64,000 nucleotides of DNA from Urechis unicinctus (lineage: Eukaryota > Annelida > Polychaeta > Xenopneusta > Urechidae). Shown here piece by piece: positions 1 to 22,505 of this stretch. Where the stretch lies: NCBI GenBank assembly GCA_034190875.2, contig CM067354.1, forward strand, positions 54,813,392 through 54,877,391, in the 5' to 3' direction. Position 1 is the stretch's first letter, and the number at the start of each line of letters is the position of its first letter. The notes under the pieces are model-generated. The model was not told the DNA's origin. It searched no databases and saw only the letters and a program-made list of their open reading frames with translations. The translations under genes and the position numbers were made by a program.

Positions 1-2436
<2,436 letters not shown>

Positions 2437-4770
2437 TTTGAAAACGTATTATAGCTGAAGTATGAATGTAAACTAACGGGTAAACGTAACTCGGTCTACT
2501 CGGCAGTTGTTGCCATGAATGGTCTAAACTTTACAGGACCAGATTGAATGCCAAAAGCTAATGCTATCACAATTTGGCACAACTGTAACTGGCCGCTCGA
2601 GGCGCTAAAGTGCTTGTAATATAGGGTGATGAAGATGCCCTCTATCCACGTACTATCAGTCCGTGAGCATGTGTGTCTTCTCTGTCGTGTCAGTTGCTCT
2701 TATTAAAGGGCGTTCTTTTACAATTGATGATATTTTGCGATCCTACGATCTGAATGCGCTCTAATGGCAATAAACAAATGGCTACGTAACGTATCAGTGC
2801 CATGGATTACCAAATGGTTTGCTTTCAGATCTCATCAGTTCTTTCAGATCTTTTATTACTATCTGGGTTAGGCGATTAAGCATCACGCAAACAGCACATC
2901 AGTGTCGATTGTGTCTTCCTCAATTAATATGAGAAGCAATGTACGAGGTGCCCATTTGCGTTATTTTCTAGAAAGATTAATGATACGTATTATTCTTAAA
3001 ACATGCAATATGCTTGTTAATTATAATATTCAAGATTAAGTGCAAATTGTCAGCACGGAAGAAAAACTAGGGTTCTACTGTGGTAATCGCAGAGGGTGAT
3101 GGCACCATTAGATGAGGGTGATCTTAAGTGAATAACGAAGCTATCTATCAAGTCATCCAATACTTCGTTTATGTTAAATAGTACCCTATTTAGATGATGT
3201 GGGAAATGAAAATCCTATTTACGGTTTGCTAACTTACTAAGTATGCAATATGTTAACCTTGGTCATGTTATCCTATCACATTCAGAAACTTTTCTATTGG
3301 ATACCCCATGATACACAGTCCAATAGATGAGAGTTTATGTCTAGTGGCTGTACATAATAACGCCTGGTGCACAGTGGCAGATTTCGAGTATGCAACGATG
3401 CAGAAGATTATAGAGATGAACTACAAATCTGAACCGAATTTGTTGCTCATCGGCCTGAGGCGAATAGCGGATTACTGTTTGTATTGAAATATAAATATTA
3501 TCATTGCGGTGTGCGCGGTTGAGATACTCATTCGATCCCATGACATTTATTGTTACAGTATTACATTTGACAAAAGCGACCGTTAATGCGCATTTTGGCT
3601 GAGTGGATCATGATCCATTTGCAGAATCCATCAACTGTCGATGCTCAAGAAGGAGCTATAATAGTTCGGAGATCAATTAAATATGGCCAACGAATGCTAG
3701 AATACAATTACCACAACAGGTCCACTTTATTGTGATATGCAAGTAGACTTTTGGTAAGTCGATATAATGTGATATTCCAGTGGTGGGCTAACCGCTATTG
3801 ACACTAGAATTTAAACCTCTCCAAGTTTATATCATTGGATTTTTCAATATGCAATCAATAGACCGTAATGATGATGGTTACTGTTTAGATTTATTTGTAT
3901 GATGACCTGAGTTAAAACCAACCAGGACTATGATTGATAAGCAATGTTGATGACAACGATGCTTAGTCTATGTTACGCCATCCGAATTGGTTCAGCAGCA
4001 TGTGTTAGGAACAATATAAGCCCAGGGCGTGTGCTTAAAGTACACATCACAAATCGATAGTATTCATAATGTGGATTTCTCTAAATACAAAATGGACGAA
4101 AGATTAGCGACACAACCAGTTATAGCAATAATTCAACTTCAGGTCGGTGCTGAATGTGATAGTTTGTCGCAGATGAAGCATCATTGACGAGACTTATATA
4201 GTGTAAGCATTCTATTGGTGCTGGTTGGTGGTCACTCGATTATGAGGTGCAGTCGTAAGTGCTCATTGACCCTGCAGTGGCGAGTTGCCATGCAAATTAG
4301 TTCGCGGTGAAGAAACTCGATAACTAGAAAGATTAGTTAATTTTGCTTCCACATTACTTATGTAGATTAATATGCTCCAATGTTTGCAGCCTTCACCAAA
4401 CTCTTTTATTTCGTCTTATTATTAGAATGTTGGAGCTGATCTACCCACGGTCTGATCTTCCACGTACCATTAGAAAGTTACGTACCTAATTAAGGGGGCA
4501 GTTTCTGCTATCAACATTATGGTCAAGATGGATGAGTCCGATAATTACCTTTACACGGCTACATTAGACCAAAACAGGGGTGTCGTCGACGTTGGTTCCG
4601 TTGGTCATGAATAAACTTTAAAGAAGAAACTGTCATTGCAATAATGTACACAGCGTAGCGCTATCCATGGAGCGGAAAATCGTCAGCTTTATCTCTATGT
4701 AATTTACATTCCGAAAAAAAGGTTCATAAGATAATCACATGTGTATGCATTACCCACAAGCACCCGCACA
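2437..4770. repeat. Long direct repeat, copy A (partner 60,395-63,160)
   Basis: This block matches the right flank in the same orientation over more than 2 kb, with scattered substitutions and indels. For example the stretch from 3,250 to 3,370 reappears at 61,750-61,870. Copy A carries about 150 bp (roughly 3,470-3,632) that copy B lacks. Copy B carries about 500 bp (roughly 61,165-61,690) that copy A lacks. No coding capacity is visible, so it may be a non-autonomous or long-dead dispersed repeat. Confidence 0.85.
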
Positions 4771-4794
4771 GCAAAGCAATAGTAGGGAGCCATC

Positions 4795-5150
4795 TCAAAG
4801 CATCTTAGCTTTGTGTAAATAACATTGTTCGAAATAGCTCGGGACCCAGGAGTACTCTGATAAGTAGATCGTAACATGTAACTTATTAGATAGATCCTTC
4901 CCGTTCGAGACAATGATGTTTCGACATGGCGTTATTGTAATATATTATGTTGTAATGCGCAGGGGGTGCCACAACATTTTGACTATGCCTGGTCGTAATA
5001 CCTTATGTTATGATGGCTTAAATCAGCAGATGCTTTTGCCAATATGCATACGTCATGTAAATCTTGGTTCCGGAAAACAAAGCGTTTTATTGATTGCGAA
5101 GATAAGACGAGGAAACAATATTAAAGATTAAAGTTATGGTGAAAGGTCAA
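4795..5150. repeat. Inverted-repeat segment (partners 11,245-11,530 and 13,620-13,690)
   Basis: The reverse complement of 4,870-5,150 is found at 11,245-11,530, and that of 4,795-4,875 at 13,620-13,690, so the partner locus is split by about 2.1 kb of other sequence. This suggests an inversion or a nested repeat insertion. The short reading frames inside are not conserved between the copies. Confidence 0.75.
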
Positions 5151-6044
5151 CTTCCACACAGATTTCTGAGACACTGCTAGGATTAATATGGTTTAACATA
5201 GGTGGCCCTTACAACAGTAATGCTGCATTGTCTGTTCCTCTCACCGGTACATAGGCTGACAATTATAAGTTGAAGAGCAAGCTTTTTTGAATCGATCTAG
5301 TTTTGCGAATCTAACATTTGGTGAGTTGTCATAGACTTTGGTGTCACACAATCCATTCATCATGATTATTAAACGATTCATCACTTTGTCAATTTGAAGG
5401 CAGTATTATAAATGGGGTTTTAGGGGAGTGCAAATGGCAAATTGGTGGGTGCATTTATGCGCTGGTTTAACTGTTGAGAAAGCAGTACGCCGTATAAATT
5501 GTGCTCTGTATTCAATTTGGTTTGCACCCGGCTTAAATGCCAAATGTTGGCTGAATTTCTATCATCTACGATGTAAGCTATTTAAAGGCGTTTTGAAGCT
5601 TACATTAATAGAAATATGAGCTGCGAACAATATCCACGTGATATGTTGCTTGGATAACTACATGATACTGGCCCCAGTAAATCACGTCCCCTGGTGCTGG
5701 CCTCATCATAAAATTGTGACCGGGGTCACTTCAGGCGTTCTTTTGAGGTACATGGGCTAATATAATGAGACGTAAGTAAATTGAGACTGAAGACTTTTCA
5801 ATATTAAGTAAAATCTTCTGGCACGCTCGTGAGTGGTAACTGATGCACGTTGGGTTGTTTTGCCGATTCGGACTATTGTGGATGTTTCGTTGTGTCGTAG
5901 GTCTTGACTGAGTGTGAATGTGTATGTTTGAGCAGAGCCTCGGTATGTGTAGGGAAATATTGCAAATATTGGGTGATTTATGACAGCTTGTGCGTATCTT
6001 AACTTGTTAGCATTATCGCTGATTGGGTTATACAACAAAAGCGG
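5151..6044. other. Host flank, no gene seen
   Basis: AT-rich sequence. An open frame of about 110 codons on the minus strand (5,757-6,089) has low complexity, no domain, and runs into the inverted-repeat arm. I see no supported gene. Confidence 0.45.
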
Positions 6045-9855
<3,811 letters not shown>

Positions 9856-9869
9856 GAAATCACAACGTC

Positions 9870-10560
9870 AATGTGTTGTGTTGCAACTATTGGGCTAAAT
9901 GGAGCTTATAGTATTCTTATCCATCAGATGATCTGCCAATATGCACAAATCAAAGGTAACAAGCAAAAATTACACTGTACATAAAACACAACAGCGGGTT
10001 ACATCAACTCGTGCGGGATAATCAAATTTAAAACGAGGAGTTGCGGTGTTGCAAATGCATCAGGCAAATAGCACATATGAGATGCAATCTTGACTCCGGA
10101 GTGCAATTAGTTAATGTAGTTTATATTCAATCAATAATATGCAACCAATGGTCTACGTGAATTTGGTTGGTCCAATTTATGTCGTTACTTCCGCTGCATC
10201 TGCAAGTGCGTCTGTCTTTAAATCGACTACTTATGCAAACCATGTTTGCATTCGGTAGCAATATATTACCATTTATTCCCCAAAGAAGCTATTCTTCTAA
10301 ATTATTTTTCAGTTTGAATATTCGTCGTAGCTAGTAATCACTAACCACTTCAGATCGATACCATGTAATTTACTGGCCTGTAATTTTTCAGTATTGATTA
10401 AATGCTCCAGTGCTAGTGATATTTGGTCCCGAACTAGCCCCCTTTTATATGTTGTCACTCCTTGCTGTCTGTCCCCTGTATCTCCACTGGTGCCGAGTGT
10501 GTTACATCCTAGTAAACAATACGCTGGGACATCTGTTCTTGTATTAGAGCATTAGTTCAA
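9870..10560. repeat. Dispersed direct repeat (partner 63,230-63,985)
   Basis: The same-orientation match includes 10,141-10,230 with 63,499-63,590 and 10,380-10,510 with 63,785-63,920. In the right flank this block directly follows the partner of 2,437-4,770. Here the two blocks are separated by about 5 kb, most of it the inverted-repeat arm, as if that was inserted between them. Confidence 0.8.
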
Positions 10561-11244
10561 AATTGTTGCCGAGATTACGCTTTATACGCACTGCACCGCA
10601 ATGTATCAATGCATTAGCATGGAAAAAGCTCGCCAATCTCATCAGTGATTTTTTGTATTGCGATCCGGTCTAGTATGAAGCAAATAGTACATGAGGATAT
10701 TGGTTTTGTCCTTTAGAATACATCTTTTGTGAAAAGTCAACATGCACGCTATTGAAATATGCAAACACATCGAGTGTGGCTTCCCGGTCCTATATAAAGC
10801 ATGGTAAACGGTGTGCCAGCATTGTGTTTTTCTCTAAATCGATAAATGATATCCCAAACATCAAGTGAACACAATAACACAAAAAAAGTAATTGTGCAGT
10901 ACAGCAAGAAAGCCTATTGGATGTCGCTGAATGTTTCGTAACAATTATTGTCTTGCGTAATGGCCGGTGCATCGCGGCGCATCGATAATATTTTCACCGA
11001 TTATTCCTTTAATATACAATGCTGTTGATGCTCCAGCCTCTGTGACAATACATGTATTTATGACCGCCTCTTTTGGGTACTATGAGTAAAGGCAGACCCA
11101 GAGTAAGTAAGGTATAATACAACATACAGCTACCATTTAAGCGATTACTCATTTAACTAACTTGTGATCAATGTCTTAGTCTCGGGTCGAATCGACTAAC
11201 TCATTAACTCATGGTTTAGCATTGTGAAACAAAATGACACTGAG
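10561..11244. other. Spacer of the inverted repeat, no gene seen
   Basis: AT-rich sequence without a supported reading frame. Part of it (about 10,930-11,010) weakly resembles 61,420-61,500 in the right flank. Confidence 0.4.
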
Positions 11245-11530
11245 CGTTGACCTTTCACCATAACCTTAATCTTTAATATTTTTTCCCATCTTATCTTCAA
11301 TCTAACGTTTGTTTTCCGGGACCAGGATTTACATGGCGTATGCATATTGGCAAAGGCATCTGCTGATTTAAGCCATCATAACATATGGTATTACGACCAG
11401 GTATAGTCAAAATGTTGTGGCATCCCCCCCCCTTCCCCACCGTAATTGCAACATAATATATTACGATAACGCCATGTCGAAATATTATTGTCCTGAACGG
11501 GAAGGATCTATCTAATAAGTTACATGTAAC
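11245..11530. repeat. Inverted copy of 4,870-5,150
   Basis: Reverse-complement match to 4,870-5,150 with scattered mismatches. A C-rich run of about 10 bases lies near 11,426 where the partner has a shorter G run. Confidence 0.75.
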
Positions 11531-13619
11531 ATTTCTTGAATTATTGCTCCATAATTAGGATCATTTTTAAAGGTCATTCAAGTGATCAGTTTGGCAGTCA
11601 GCAACTTATATTGCGCCTTCGCAGTGGATTGATGGGACGTGCCATCCTAGGCAAAAAGTAAATGCTATGCAAAACGATCAAACATTTCTTTTTGCCTTTA
11701 TTTGAATCCCATAGCTGAGTCATTATAATATGTATTTGGTACTCATGTAATGTGGGTTTTTTTCACGATATCGTCAGCAGCGGCTGTGCTAAACTTTAAG
11801 TTTCCAAGCAATACTGAGTAAATGTCTTTACTCTGACCAGTTCAAAATCACAAGACTGACCATGGTACCGTTTTGCCAATTGCCACAGAGTTAATCAGAC
11901 TCCAGATTGACCAAACTGACACTCTCTCTACATTTACAATGTCGCAAGACAATTCGATGTACGAGCATGTCACAAATATGAGCCTGTATCAACCGTTTGT
12001 TTGCTTCATGTAGCACGTCGGTTGTATCTCTTGTATACCTATGATATGAAATTGATTATGTTGAATACTCATTTGTGATCGGGCATGCTATGGGAAAATA
12101 ATCTCATTACTAAGCATTCTCATTTACAGATGCATTTATACCAATTAGAACATAAACACGGATCTAAATTACTCTGTTGTAATGAATAAGCGTGGCGCGC
12201 GAGCAGACATTTTGCAGACCATGGTGGTCCTATTTTTATTTCAACTGCAAATTATACATGCTCCGGCGCACTGATTATGATTTATTACAACGGAAAAGAT
12301 CGGTTTCTGAATCTCTCTACTCATCTCTGACATTGCCAATCAAAGCTCAGTGGTGTTCTAGATAATAAAACAAACTATTGGTGCACACCCAGCCTTCTTG
12401 CTCACTAAAAAATATACCGTAAATGATAATATTTTGCTAAAGTAAATGTAATGTGGGGTATTTATATTTATTTTTGCCTTTGATGGTTCATGATTCAAAT
12501 GAAAAATATCATAACAGCTTTTGTTAACAGAATGGGAAATGTCACCAATACATTGCAAAACCAGATCACGTGAGATGGGCTCGTTTAATATCAATGATGG
12601 CGTTATTATGCAATCTGGGTATCGATGACCAGATTGCAAGATCAGCACAGCCCATGGTGAATACTCGGTGATGCTTGAATCGAAACCTAAAGCTAAACGT
12701 CTGCAATAGCCGTGATTAAGCCTCAGAGAGATGTTCGTGAGTCTCATTGTTCTCCTTGGTGTGACCGTGTTATCTGGCGCTATGCATTAACGACCAGTAT
12801 TTCCCGCACCATGTTTCATGATACAGTATTTGCATGTCAACCTCGCGATTAAAGAGACTCAGAAACAGTCAAGATCATCATATTAACAAAAGTCGTGTCT
12901 GTTGGCCAATTTATAATGACATATCTGCTCTTACAGCTACAGAGTGTGATGGGGTCACCAGTCATTACCATAACATATGGGATTATAACTAAGCCTAGAC
13001 GAACAAATGGCTCTCAATGTTATAACTTGTATAGTTTAAAACATATTGCTTGTGTAAGCATCGGGATATTTAAATTTATCTTTGTGACACAGTGGTATAC
13101 GTCATGCACTGGTTATTATGGAAAGGTGGTTAGGTAATATAAATGTCGGTGGGCAATAGAGGGACCAGTTAAAGACAATGTGAGCCTATACACTTGTTCT
13201 TATTTCTACGCCCTGGTTAGTGTTGTAACGTTATTACCCCACGACAGAGTTCATATGCGCAATTAGCATACGAGCCTACATGCCTGAGAACAATTAAGAC
13301 CAAATAGCTCAATAGGGAATTGCTTTTCCTTTTTTAAAGCCACGTTAATCTAAGCGCCAGTAGATTTAGATATCACCCCTTAAAAGATAATAACAAAACA
13401 TGATACAAAATCTTGTATTACCATCATTGTTATTGGAACAATGAAAATCTCGTTGCAAAGAATACATTTGTTAATATCATTGTTAATATCCTCACCTCCA
13501 TTGATCCATTTGCGTGACATTCCATGGAAGCGGCCAAAGGATATGGAATCCGCAAATGTCATAAGGTAAGGATGGATAAATGGGCAAATAAAAACTGCAT
13601 CGTATTTTTTAGGATAAGC
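11531..13619. other. Host spacer, no gene seen
   Basis: The longest open frame is 129 codons on the minus strand (12,358-12,747). It has no recognisable domain, no codon-use signal and no splice context that I can support. I regard it as chance. Confidence 0.4.
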
Positions 13620-13689
13620 GTCCGACCTACTTATCAGAGTACTTCTTGGTCTCGAGCTATTTCGAACAATGTAATTTACACAAAGCTCA

Positions 13690-16600
13690 GATATGACACA
13701 GACGCTAAGCAGAAGTGACACAGCCACAGAACAGAAGTGATACAGACACTGGCGCTGGTGAAAAGTGACACCGACAAAGGGTAAATAATCAGCGTCGCGG
13801 AATGAACCGCTATTGTGGTACAAGTATAACAAAAGGCTTACAGACCAATAATCGTGTCATATACGTGGTTACATAGTACATCATTTCATGCTTACCTGTG
13901 TCACCATAAGAAGTAATTATGTTACCATAACAAGCATTTGCTTCACACGTTTTTGCTGACCTCATTCATAAAAACATGCTATATAATATTGTAGATGAGC
14001 CATTGTTGATGTTGCTCACGAAGCAATTTGCCAACAAACTATGTGCACACAATGTTAACCTTGTTCTAGTAATCCTAGCCCGTTCATCTGCTTTCATAGG
14101 AGATAAACCTTGGTGAACGGGCAAATACGTGATCGTTATGGCAATGGCTGGGATTATTAATGTCCGATTAAGCCATTGTATGGATGGATATTCATATCAT
14201 ACTTATATACGAGAAGAGACATGACAATGCATCCCTAAATATTAGCAGTAATCACTACTTGTTGATAATTGGCTGGAAGCTGATGCGAGCTCACTTTCAC
14301 CCTTATGCAACAGTGCAGGCTCGATATGTGGCAAATACATTAGCGCCATGTACAGCATGACCTGTTGGGTATATCCCAATACGGAGAAGTTTTACAAACT
14401 TAAACAGATTTTATAAAATGAAGTGCCATTATCATTTCCACAACAGTTTTCATACAAAGAGGGTAAGATATTTGGTCACGGCACAAGGGCGTCACATACA
14501 GCATTAACATGGTTTATTGCAGATATATTTCCAAAATGGGAGCCAAATTTGTCTACGTAATCACTTAAATTGAGTTGACCGCCAATATTTGTCAATTGAC
14601 ACAGCAAGTTGCTTTTAATGAGACATATTTAACTGCAAACCTTTACTAGGTTGAAGCATTGCCCTGGTTGCTGCCTGGAAAGCAGCAATGAGTTGGACGT
14701 AGTCTGAAAAGCTAAGTGTACTAGCATAACGGTACCCAGCATGATAACTAAGTCGTCTCTGCATGCACGGAATGGATTCTATGCCAAACCAACCCCATAA
14801 GTGAAATCAAATTTGTCAGCACTGCAGTTCACTGAACGGTTGCGACGTGCACATGTTCAGTGGTGGTTGTTCATTTACTGGACATATACCACGCGTATAA
14901 ATAAACCATAGAATGGTATCAAATTATTACGCGATTCGCATGCTATTTACAGTACATTGGTATATTGGTTATCAATGAAGGAACAAACTGGGAAATTTTC
15001 ATTTGGTGTACACTCTCAGTGAATGACGATGAGATATTATCTATGTATATTTAGACGAATCGCGTGCGTATATGTTTTGCATAACAGAGCAAACTCTTTT
15101 GGCAGAATCTATAAACTACCGACGCTTAGTAAGTTAACCGTTGCTCCAAACATATTGCCGATTATTGAATTTCAAAATTAATAAAACGCGGATAAGTAGG
15201 CCCAATTGTTATACGAATTAGGATAGCGATGTAACTTATTTGAACCCACGAATATAACCATTGCCGACGATAGTGCAAATATAACAGATTCAGTGAACGG
15301 CTTGTGGCATCCGTACAATATTTGCCTCAGACGGTGAAATAATAACCGTGTGACACCGAAGATTGAAATTATGTGGAATCGGTCATCACAACGATCCATT
15401 CCAATCCTAGGTAAGGTTTGTACTAAGTGAACTAATTGCCCACTTGTTTCTTATAACAATGCAGATTTCTTTGATGTCTATGCACATGATATCATATTGA
15501 TAATTTCAAATATTTACATGTTAGTTTTGTGATCGTTTAGATGATGTCACATGCGTTGACAGATAGTCTCAAAGTCAATTCGGAACGCACATTCTGAAAG
15601 TATTAATCATGCACGCATAGCATGTTAATGGTCCATTTTACATTTGCCAAGCTTGAATAAGTAGACTTGCAAAGAATATGCATTGAGACCGTACTAACAT
15701 GATATTATATACAACTGATATGTACATCAGTTGATATCCACTTCCGTGCCAATCATTCTCTACTCTGCTCTATCCATATTTGCCATATTGAGGTTCAAAT
15801 TTTGGGCTGGTCCCACAAATGGATCAATATCCGCGGTCACAGTAGCGTGATTTTATTACTATCATGGTTGGTTTCTAAGCTGTTGTTATCTCGCGCAAGG
15901 CGTAGAAAAAATCCAAACCGCATGATAAAATGATTTGTGCATACGTCAATGAAAAATATTTTGGCATAAATCTAGGGAACAGTTTTTGAATCAAGATTGT
16001 CGCTATACTCAGATATGCTATGTATTTTATGAGTATATTTTGCAAACTGAATTAAATAGCCTTTATATGCACCATTTAACAGGTATCAACTATAAAGGTG
16101 ATTCCAATCAAGATAAACACAACGCTCACTGCGTGCTGGTGAGATTCGAAGTAACCATGAATATGTTCTCAGCACTGTTTGCCTTCTGGCTTTCACGACG
16201 CGATCACTGCAGGTTAGAGGTTTATGATATATATACAACGCCAATATGGTTTGTTAACGCTGTAGGCTAAGTATACAGTGGTTGCATCTGCCTCAATCAT
16301 ATATGTGCGATGATGTTACGTTTGTCAATAAAGTTGTATCAGTAAGTATCTCAAACACGCCGTTAACAGCATGGAAAACTACCAGACACATTTACGCACG
16401 TTTGAGGTCGATTCTGGTGTTACTGTATTGAAGATGTCAACTAATTTCCATAGTTAACACCAATAGTTTTGCTATACAGCCGTTCCACAGTGTAATATGG
16501 GTACAGTGCGAATATTAACTTCGTTGGTATATCTTGTTGAACGTGTTAAATCCAAACAAAGAATAACATTGGACGGAAAGGCATACAAGGTTTCGCAATT

Positions 16601-17605
16601 GTTTTGACACAAAAGGCAACAGGCAACATACAACTTGAAATTGCTTATGGGTTTCAAAATTCTTTGGGTTTCTTGGTAATGTGATGCATCGTAAGTTTCG
16701 AAGTTAGTTCCAATAGTAGTGAACGTTCCTGCAATTTGCATGAAAGCACGAATACCGCGCCAATCAAGCTATCATTCCCGTTCAATAGACACAGCCACCA
16801 GACGAAAATAAAGTGACAAATGTTATATATATTTCCTAGTCCTTTTCCTGTGATTCAGTGTACTTGTAATCTTATAAGTGTAATATTATGAACGTCTTGA
16901 TACTCGATCCAATATTTCCACGTGCGCGTTACTGTCAGACTGCTTTCCATTCAGGTGACAATCTATGCAATTCTTAATGTACACCTGAAAAGATGCGGAG
17001 GTTGTACGATAGCAGCCTTGACAATATTGGTCCATATGGTGTAGTAAAGTTTGTAACGCAAGCCTGAAAAGGGTTAAGAACCATAATTAATTATTTCTTG
17101 ACTATGATATTGTGTTTAGGTGGACCGATGAATCAAAGTTGTCGAAACTCATTAATTTAACGTTTCCGTGTGTTGGCAATATAAATGCAAATCTGCAGAC
17201 CTTGAATGGAGTGAAGGGTGGTCACATACATGTCGTTAAGCCAGTCGTGGAAACCTATTTCTAATTAAGGACCCATGTAAACCCACATGTTGTTTATACT
17301 GCAATGCTCTGCTAGATTTAGATTGTTCCCAAAATATCTAGGCCAAATATTTGCACTCTCGTAATTCTATTAACCACCACTAACGCACCCATACACGTGT
17401 ACAGTCATAAACACACCATCTACTCGTACCCACGCTCATAAGCACTCCAACCTAACCCACGTAACTATTCAGATACCTTGCATATAACCTCCGTTTTCGG
17501 ACCGTGGGGATAAGCAATATTGACTTCATTCCGACCCGCATAATTCATGTCCCTTTTTGCAAAATAACACTCCAATCTATAGCGTTCATCAAAAGATGGG
17601 CATTT
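13690..17605. repeat. Arm B of the 3.8-kb-arm inverted repeat
   Basis: Reverse-complement partner of 6,045-9,855. The 70 bp before it (13,620-13,690) match 4,795-4,875 in inverted orientation. The arm lacks the TA expansion seen in arm A and has no coding content. Confidence 0.85.
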
Positions 17606-19918
<2,313 letters not shown>

Positions 19919-20498
19919 ATATTTATTTGTATATATTCCGTAGTCGCAATCCTATTCATTGGCTCTATGTAATTCCATGCATATTTAAAAGTACGACCCA
20001 GTCGTCCAATGTAAATCATGTCTCATGCATTACAAAACGAGAATAACTAAAGTGTCTCAGTACAGCATTTAAGCGCTTAGGCATTGCTCTCTTACTTTTT
20101 TACTTGGACGAAACGGATGACTGATGTCATTATTACTGCCAAAAAAAGCTTTCAAGTAGACATGCATCCTGCAACAATTACGTTCGGCTATTTTCTGCCA
20201 ATGACGCTAATGGCTGTAATGGAATTGATAATACAACGATCTTTTACCTATGTCATGATGGCGCGGCTTATATACAGCATTTTGGACACACATACTGTGC
20301 GCACCATATTAACCTTGGCTTCGTAAAACTATCACATTTGGGTTTCCGAGCAGATAAGCTGCGAAAAAAAAATACTCGAGGAGAAGTTGATATGGATATG
20401 TTCATATAATACCGGCTGTTATCGAATATTACTGACCCGGGAAATGGTGGTTTGACATAAAATGGGAAATACGATGATGAAACCTTATCAGGTAACAA

Positions 20499-20501
<3 letters not shown>
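19919..20501. other. Host flank between two TA tracts, no gene seen
   Basis: An 80-codon frame at 20,084-20,326 is hydrophobic in places but has no homology signal or gene context. Confidence 0.4.
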
Positions 20502-20545
<44 letters not shown>

Positions 20546-20588
20546 TATATATATATATATATATAGATAGATAGATAGATATATATAT

Positions 20589-20621
<33 letters not shown>

Positions 20622-20805
20622 AATATATATATATATATTTATATATATATATACATGTATATGTATATATATGAATATATATATACATGTGTATATATAT
20701 ATAAATTAATATATATATATATATATGTATATATTATTTATATATACAGCATATTCACATATATATATACATATATATATATGCATATATATATTTACAT
20801 ATATC
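20502..20805. repeat. (TA)n/(TATG)n microsatellite
   Basis: About 300 bp of TA repeats with GATA, TATAAA, TATATG and TACATG variants. Confidence 0.97.
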
Positions 20806-22077
20806 GCCAATATGTCGTACTCCTTCACGGCAGTAAAAAAAATATCTTTATGTAGTTATATTGCTTGCGGACCGCATTTATTCTCTGCTTTTATAATTGA
20901 TTAAGTCTAAATATATCTCTATATGCGGATGCTATATGTGGTATCATCTACAGTTGTAAGTATTCCATACAGCTATTTGTATGATGGGCATTCTATGAGA
21001 CTACCTGCCTGCCAGATAAATACCAATGATACAAAGATAAAAGATAGTATTTGATACATGCTTCATATATCTATTCAAACTCTGTCACGGAATACCGCAA
21101 TGTGATTAATATAGAGTCATCATACGTGTATACAATACTGATTTTCTTTCTTCCCACATCGCTCAATTTCATAATATATAAAGCAAACCGAGAAATGACC
21201 AGCTTCAATAGGAGTCGCCAACTATTATGATTCACATACATGTATATGGTCAGATATGAGTGTTTAATAATAATTACAGGATTTGTGTATTTGCAGCTTC
21301 ATTCACAGGTCACCACACACATACATTGCGCTTGCTTTACAAGAGCGGATTCAAGCTGCCATTGTTCTCTATTACTCAAAGATTATAAAAGGCTTTATTT
21401 TTCGATCAATGATTGATCGATATTGGCTGTTACTTTAATAATAAAGCACAAAAGGACTATGCGATATTCAACAACGGTCTATCTATGCCCAAGGCTTTGC
21501 ATATGGTTTTTTCATCCCATCTTCAGTTATGTGTATGTGGGTGCAATACGTTTACTGGTTTCTTAAATTAGACTACTTATTAACCATTGGTGATGTATTG
21601 TACAAAATGTACTATAATAAATGAGCATATTGTGCATGAAATTATTTGTTCTCAACTGAGATATAACAATCATTCAGTTATGGTTAGGTAATGGTTAGAT
21701 AAAAAATCAATCATTAAAAAAACATTAAAGTGTCAGCATCCAATATATTCCGATTAGACAACATTGCAGAGCTATGGATATATAGGACTATACAAGGTAT
21801 AATAGGTGGCCAGTTTTTAGGTTCATTAATCACTATAAAATCTGCATAAGACTGTTCGGGCATACGCTAACTAGGGGTATTTGCCGTGAGTTGTCCTGTA
21901 CGGAGACAACATATTTAATACATTGGGGTTTGTTCGGCAGGAGTTATTTCGTGAGTTGTGAAATACTCATGGATCCCATCTGTCAACAATGTCAAAAGGT
22001 TATTTCAATAGAGTCAAATTGATTTTGTTGAGTACAACCTTAACAACTGCATTATATAAGAAGAAGGCCATGTGGCG
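20806..22077. other. Host flank adjoining the left end of the Maverick, no gene seen
   Basis: AT-rich sequence with many stops. It ends at the left TIR terminus (22,078). I looked for a 6-bp target duplication shared with the bases after 55,163 and found none. Confidence 0.45.
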
Positions 22078-22505
22078 CCAAAAAGTGGCCACGCCTCCGG
22101 AACAGCGGATTTGAATTCTCGACCAATCACAGGCTCGGATTCAGCAGAAAGTAAACCGGAAGTAACCGATCAGCCAATCACAGCACGGGGAAGTAGTACA
22201 AATTTGCATAATAGAAAGCCAAAAAGTCGCCATTTTGTCACTTTTCTCACTTATTATCGCTATAAATTGATTCCTACTTTTGACAAAATGGCTAAATGGA
22301 TTTGTGCAAAATGGCGGTCCTTCTTTATGAACGATTAAAACCTCCTAATTATCGATATATCCGAGCGACGGTATAATTCGAGCATAACGTTCACGTCATT
22401 ATGACAACATTGTATATTGTATAGTGGGCGATATAACAATTAATAAGTAAGCTACCTAATTAAGTCATCAAAAGGTCAAAATACCTGACATTTACCTGAA
22501 AATGA

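Noticed and set aside
12358..12747. 129-codon minus-strand frame in the left flank
   Set aside because: No domain, codon bias, splice signals or repetition in related segments; length is within chance for this AT content.
22072..22338. A frame of about 88 codons, with a copy at 54,950-55,219
   Set aside because: It crosses the TIR terminus and begins in unrelated flanks; similarity is due to the TIRs being inverted copies, and small TIR indels change its end.
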